From JBCCFC01 sp965213595 (lineage in GTDB: Bacteria; Chloroflexota; Anaerolineae; Caldilineales; Caldilineaceae): 64,000 nucleotides of DNA. The notes under the pieces are model-generated. The model worked only from the letters and a program-made list of their open reading frames with translations, was not told the DNA's origin and did not search any database. The stretch lies in assembly GCA_965213595.1 (NCBI GenBank), contig CBDBZO010000006.1:3534001-3598000 (forward strand), in the 5' to 3' direction. Shown here in pieces: positions 63,055 through 64,000 of this stretch; position 1 is the stretch's first letter, and every line of letters starts with the position of its first letter. The position numbers and the translations under genes were made by a program.

Positions 63055-63404
63055 GAGTGCATTGCACGGCGTCCGCCAAGCCGGCAAACGAAGCGTCGCC
63101 CCCGCCGTGCGCTGCACTCATGATCCAACCAACAAACTTGACGGGATCATGAGTGCAGCGCACGGCATATCTGTCGGTCGCTACCCAATCGCGCCTGATG
63201 CCGTGCAATGCACTCGGCCATCTCGCTTCGAGTGCATTGCACGGCGTCCGCCAAGCCGGCAAACGAAGCGTCGCCCCCGCCATGCGCTGCACTCACGATC
63301 CAACCAACTAACTTGACGGGATCATGAGTGCAGCGCACGGCATATCTGTCGGTCGCTACCCAATCACGCCTGATGCCGTGCAATGCACTCGGCCATCTCG
63401 CTTC
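63055..63404. repeat. Two tandem 175-bp REP-like palindromic units
   Basis: Copy 1 is 63055-63229 and copy 2 is 63230-63404; they differ at only a few bases, and a truncated third copy (GAGTGCGGCACTCACAG) follows. Each unit contains outer arms GAGTGCATTGCACGGC/GCCGTGCAATGCACTC (16 bp, perfect) and inner arms of 23 bp beginning GCCGTGCGCTGCACTCATG (perfect in copy 1). The array ends about 50 bp before the transposase start. Confidence 0.9.
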
Positions 63405-63452
63405 GAGTGCGGCACTCACAGTCCAATCAACATCACCCGCCCCACCCCCATT

Positions 63453-63995
63453 ATGCCCAAGTCGCGTCCACCCTACCGCCCCGGCCACGTCTATCACCTC
63501 TACAACCGCGGTCGCAGTCGGCTGACCATCTTCCACGATCACGCCGACTATGCGCGCGTGCTGGACAAGCTGAAGCACTACACCCAAACGCTCAGCCTTA
63601 CCCTCCTCGCCTACTGCCTGCTGCCCAACCACTACCACTTCCTCGTGCGGCAGGATGGCGACGCGCGCGCGGGTCTGCTGCCGCAGCGCGTCTTCAACAG
63701 CTATAGCAAATCGTATAACCACCGCTACCAGCACAGCGGCACGATTTTTGAGGGCGATCACGAGGTGCGCCTCGTCAATAATCCAGGCTACCTGTTCCAC
63801 CTCTGCCGCTACATCCACGCCAATCCCGTCAAGGACGGCATCGCCCTGGACGTGGCGCTGTGGCCCTACTCCAACTACCTCGAATGGGTAGAGCAGCGCC
63901 CCGGCACGCTCGTCGATCTCGACTTTGTCCGCCGCCGCTTCGCCGCGCCAGCGGATTACGCCGCCTACGTCCAAGCCTACATCGATTCGCTGTAG
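63453..63995 (+). CDS. REP-associated tyrosine transposase (RAYT, TnpA_REP/Y1 family)
   Basis: The 180-aa protein opens with PPYRPGHVYHLYNRGRSRLTIFHDHADYARVLDKL, has the HUH metal motif NHYHFLV (His60, His62) and a candidate catalytic Tyr in SYSKSYNHRYQHSGTIFEGDHEVRLV (Tyr84 or Tyr88), followed by HLCRYIHANPVKDGIA and a WPYSNYLEW segment. This is the RAYT group, which is thought to mobilise REP/BIME-type palindromes. Its own REP-like tandem array lies directly upstream and a diverged array is 2.4 kb away. ATG at 63453; the frame upstream runs through repeat sequence. Confidence 0.93.
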   Translation: MPKSRPPYRPGHVYHLYNRGRSRLTIFHDHADYARVLDKLKHYTQTLSLTLLAYCLLPNHYHFLVRQDGDARAGLLPQRVFNSYSKSYNHRYQHSGTIFEGDHEVRLVNNPGYLFHLCRYIHANPVKDGIALDVALWPYSNYLEWVEQRPGTLVDLDFVRRRFAAPADYAAYVQAYIDSL

Positions 63996-64000
63996 GCCAG

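Noticed and set aside
63055..63404. Possible CRISPR-like array
   Set aside because: Only two contiguous 175-bp copies with no unique spacers; the internal inverted repeats and adjacent RAYT fit a REP-type element.

Overview
The window is GC-rich (roughly 60% by eye), with lower-GC islands at about 1-700, 7.6-9.0 kb and 24.3-26.9 kb. It most resembles a member of the Chloroflexota (Anaerolineae/Caldilineae side). This is an inference from gene style: DUF951, a PIN-TRAM protein, a DUF58/MoxR pair, many secreted proteins with Pro/Thr-rich linkers and 'LPLV' tails, mostly monocistronic genes, and abundant intergenic repeats. No rRNA or other decisive marker is present.

Layout. 0-12 kb: a truncated MauD/TlpA-like thioredoxin, a 1022-aa glycosidase-like protein with carboxypeptidase-regulatory repeats, a zinc-ribbon/LysM membrane protein, dnaN, an ECF-type sigma factor, a low-GC P-loop ATPase, a membrane protein, a class I aminotransferase and two tRNA-Ala genes (anticodons CGC and GGC). 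12-24 kb: a cell-surface polysaccharide region with a polyprenol-phosphate mannose synthase-like GT2, two paralogous ArnT/PMT-like transferases, a BcsA-like synthase, a GH10 enzyme, then a histidine kinase, a secreted TIM-barrel-like protein and a NarL-type response regulator. 24-32 kb: a low-GC cluster of small membrane proteins and a lipoprotein, a 924-aa secreted propeller-like protein, DUF58 and MoxR. 32-45 kb: a thioesterase, gene remnants and palindromic elements, a toxin-antitoxin pair, an S9 peptidase, a histidine kinase, an ABC-F ATPase, a MITE-like element, an SH3b protein, and macro-domain, MOSC and GNAT proteins. 45-64 kb: Nudix, Uma2, RlmB, DUF2243, cysS, PIN-TRAM, LmbE, a bactofilin-like protein, DUF951, Nif3, a divergent polysaccharide deacetylase, a SelW-like selenoprotein, a Tat-exported glycosidase-like protein, HNH, a CE7 esterase, an acyl-CoA synthetase and a REP-associated tyrosine transposase.

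Main points of interest. (1) At 55371-55634 (minus) a Rdx/SelW-family protein is readable only if an in-frame UGA in a CxxU motif is decoded as selenocysteine; a SECIS-like hairpin follows the UGA. (2) The intergenic DNA carries several repeat systems: hairpins whose arms are degenerate 7-mer repeats (a different unit at each locus), which often supply the stop codon of the adjacent gene; hairpins with unrelated arms but a constant AGA/GGA (or TCT/TCC) triplet loop; 145 bp of MITE-like sequence with 16-bp terminal inverted repeats and 10-bp target duplications; and 175-bp tandem palindromic units directly upstream of a RAYT transposase. (3) Several secreted proteins share a C-terminal LPL[VI] motif.

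The genes are mostly independent units. The clearest functional groupings are the surface-glycan region (12-19 kb), the kinase/secreted protein/regulator locus (20.3-24.2 kb), MoxR-DUF58, the toxin-antitoxin pair, and the ABC-F/histidine kinase and RlmB/Uma2 overlapping pairs.
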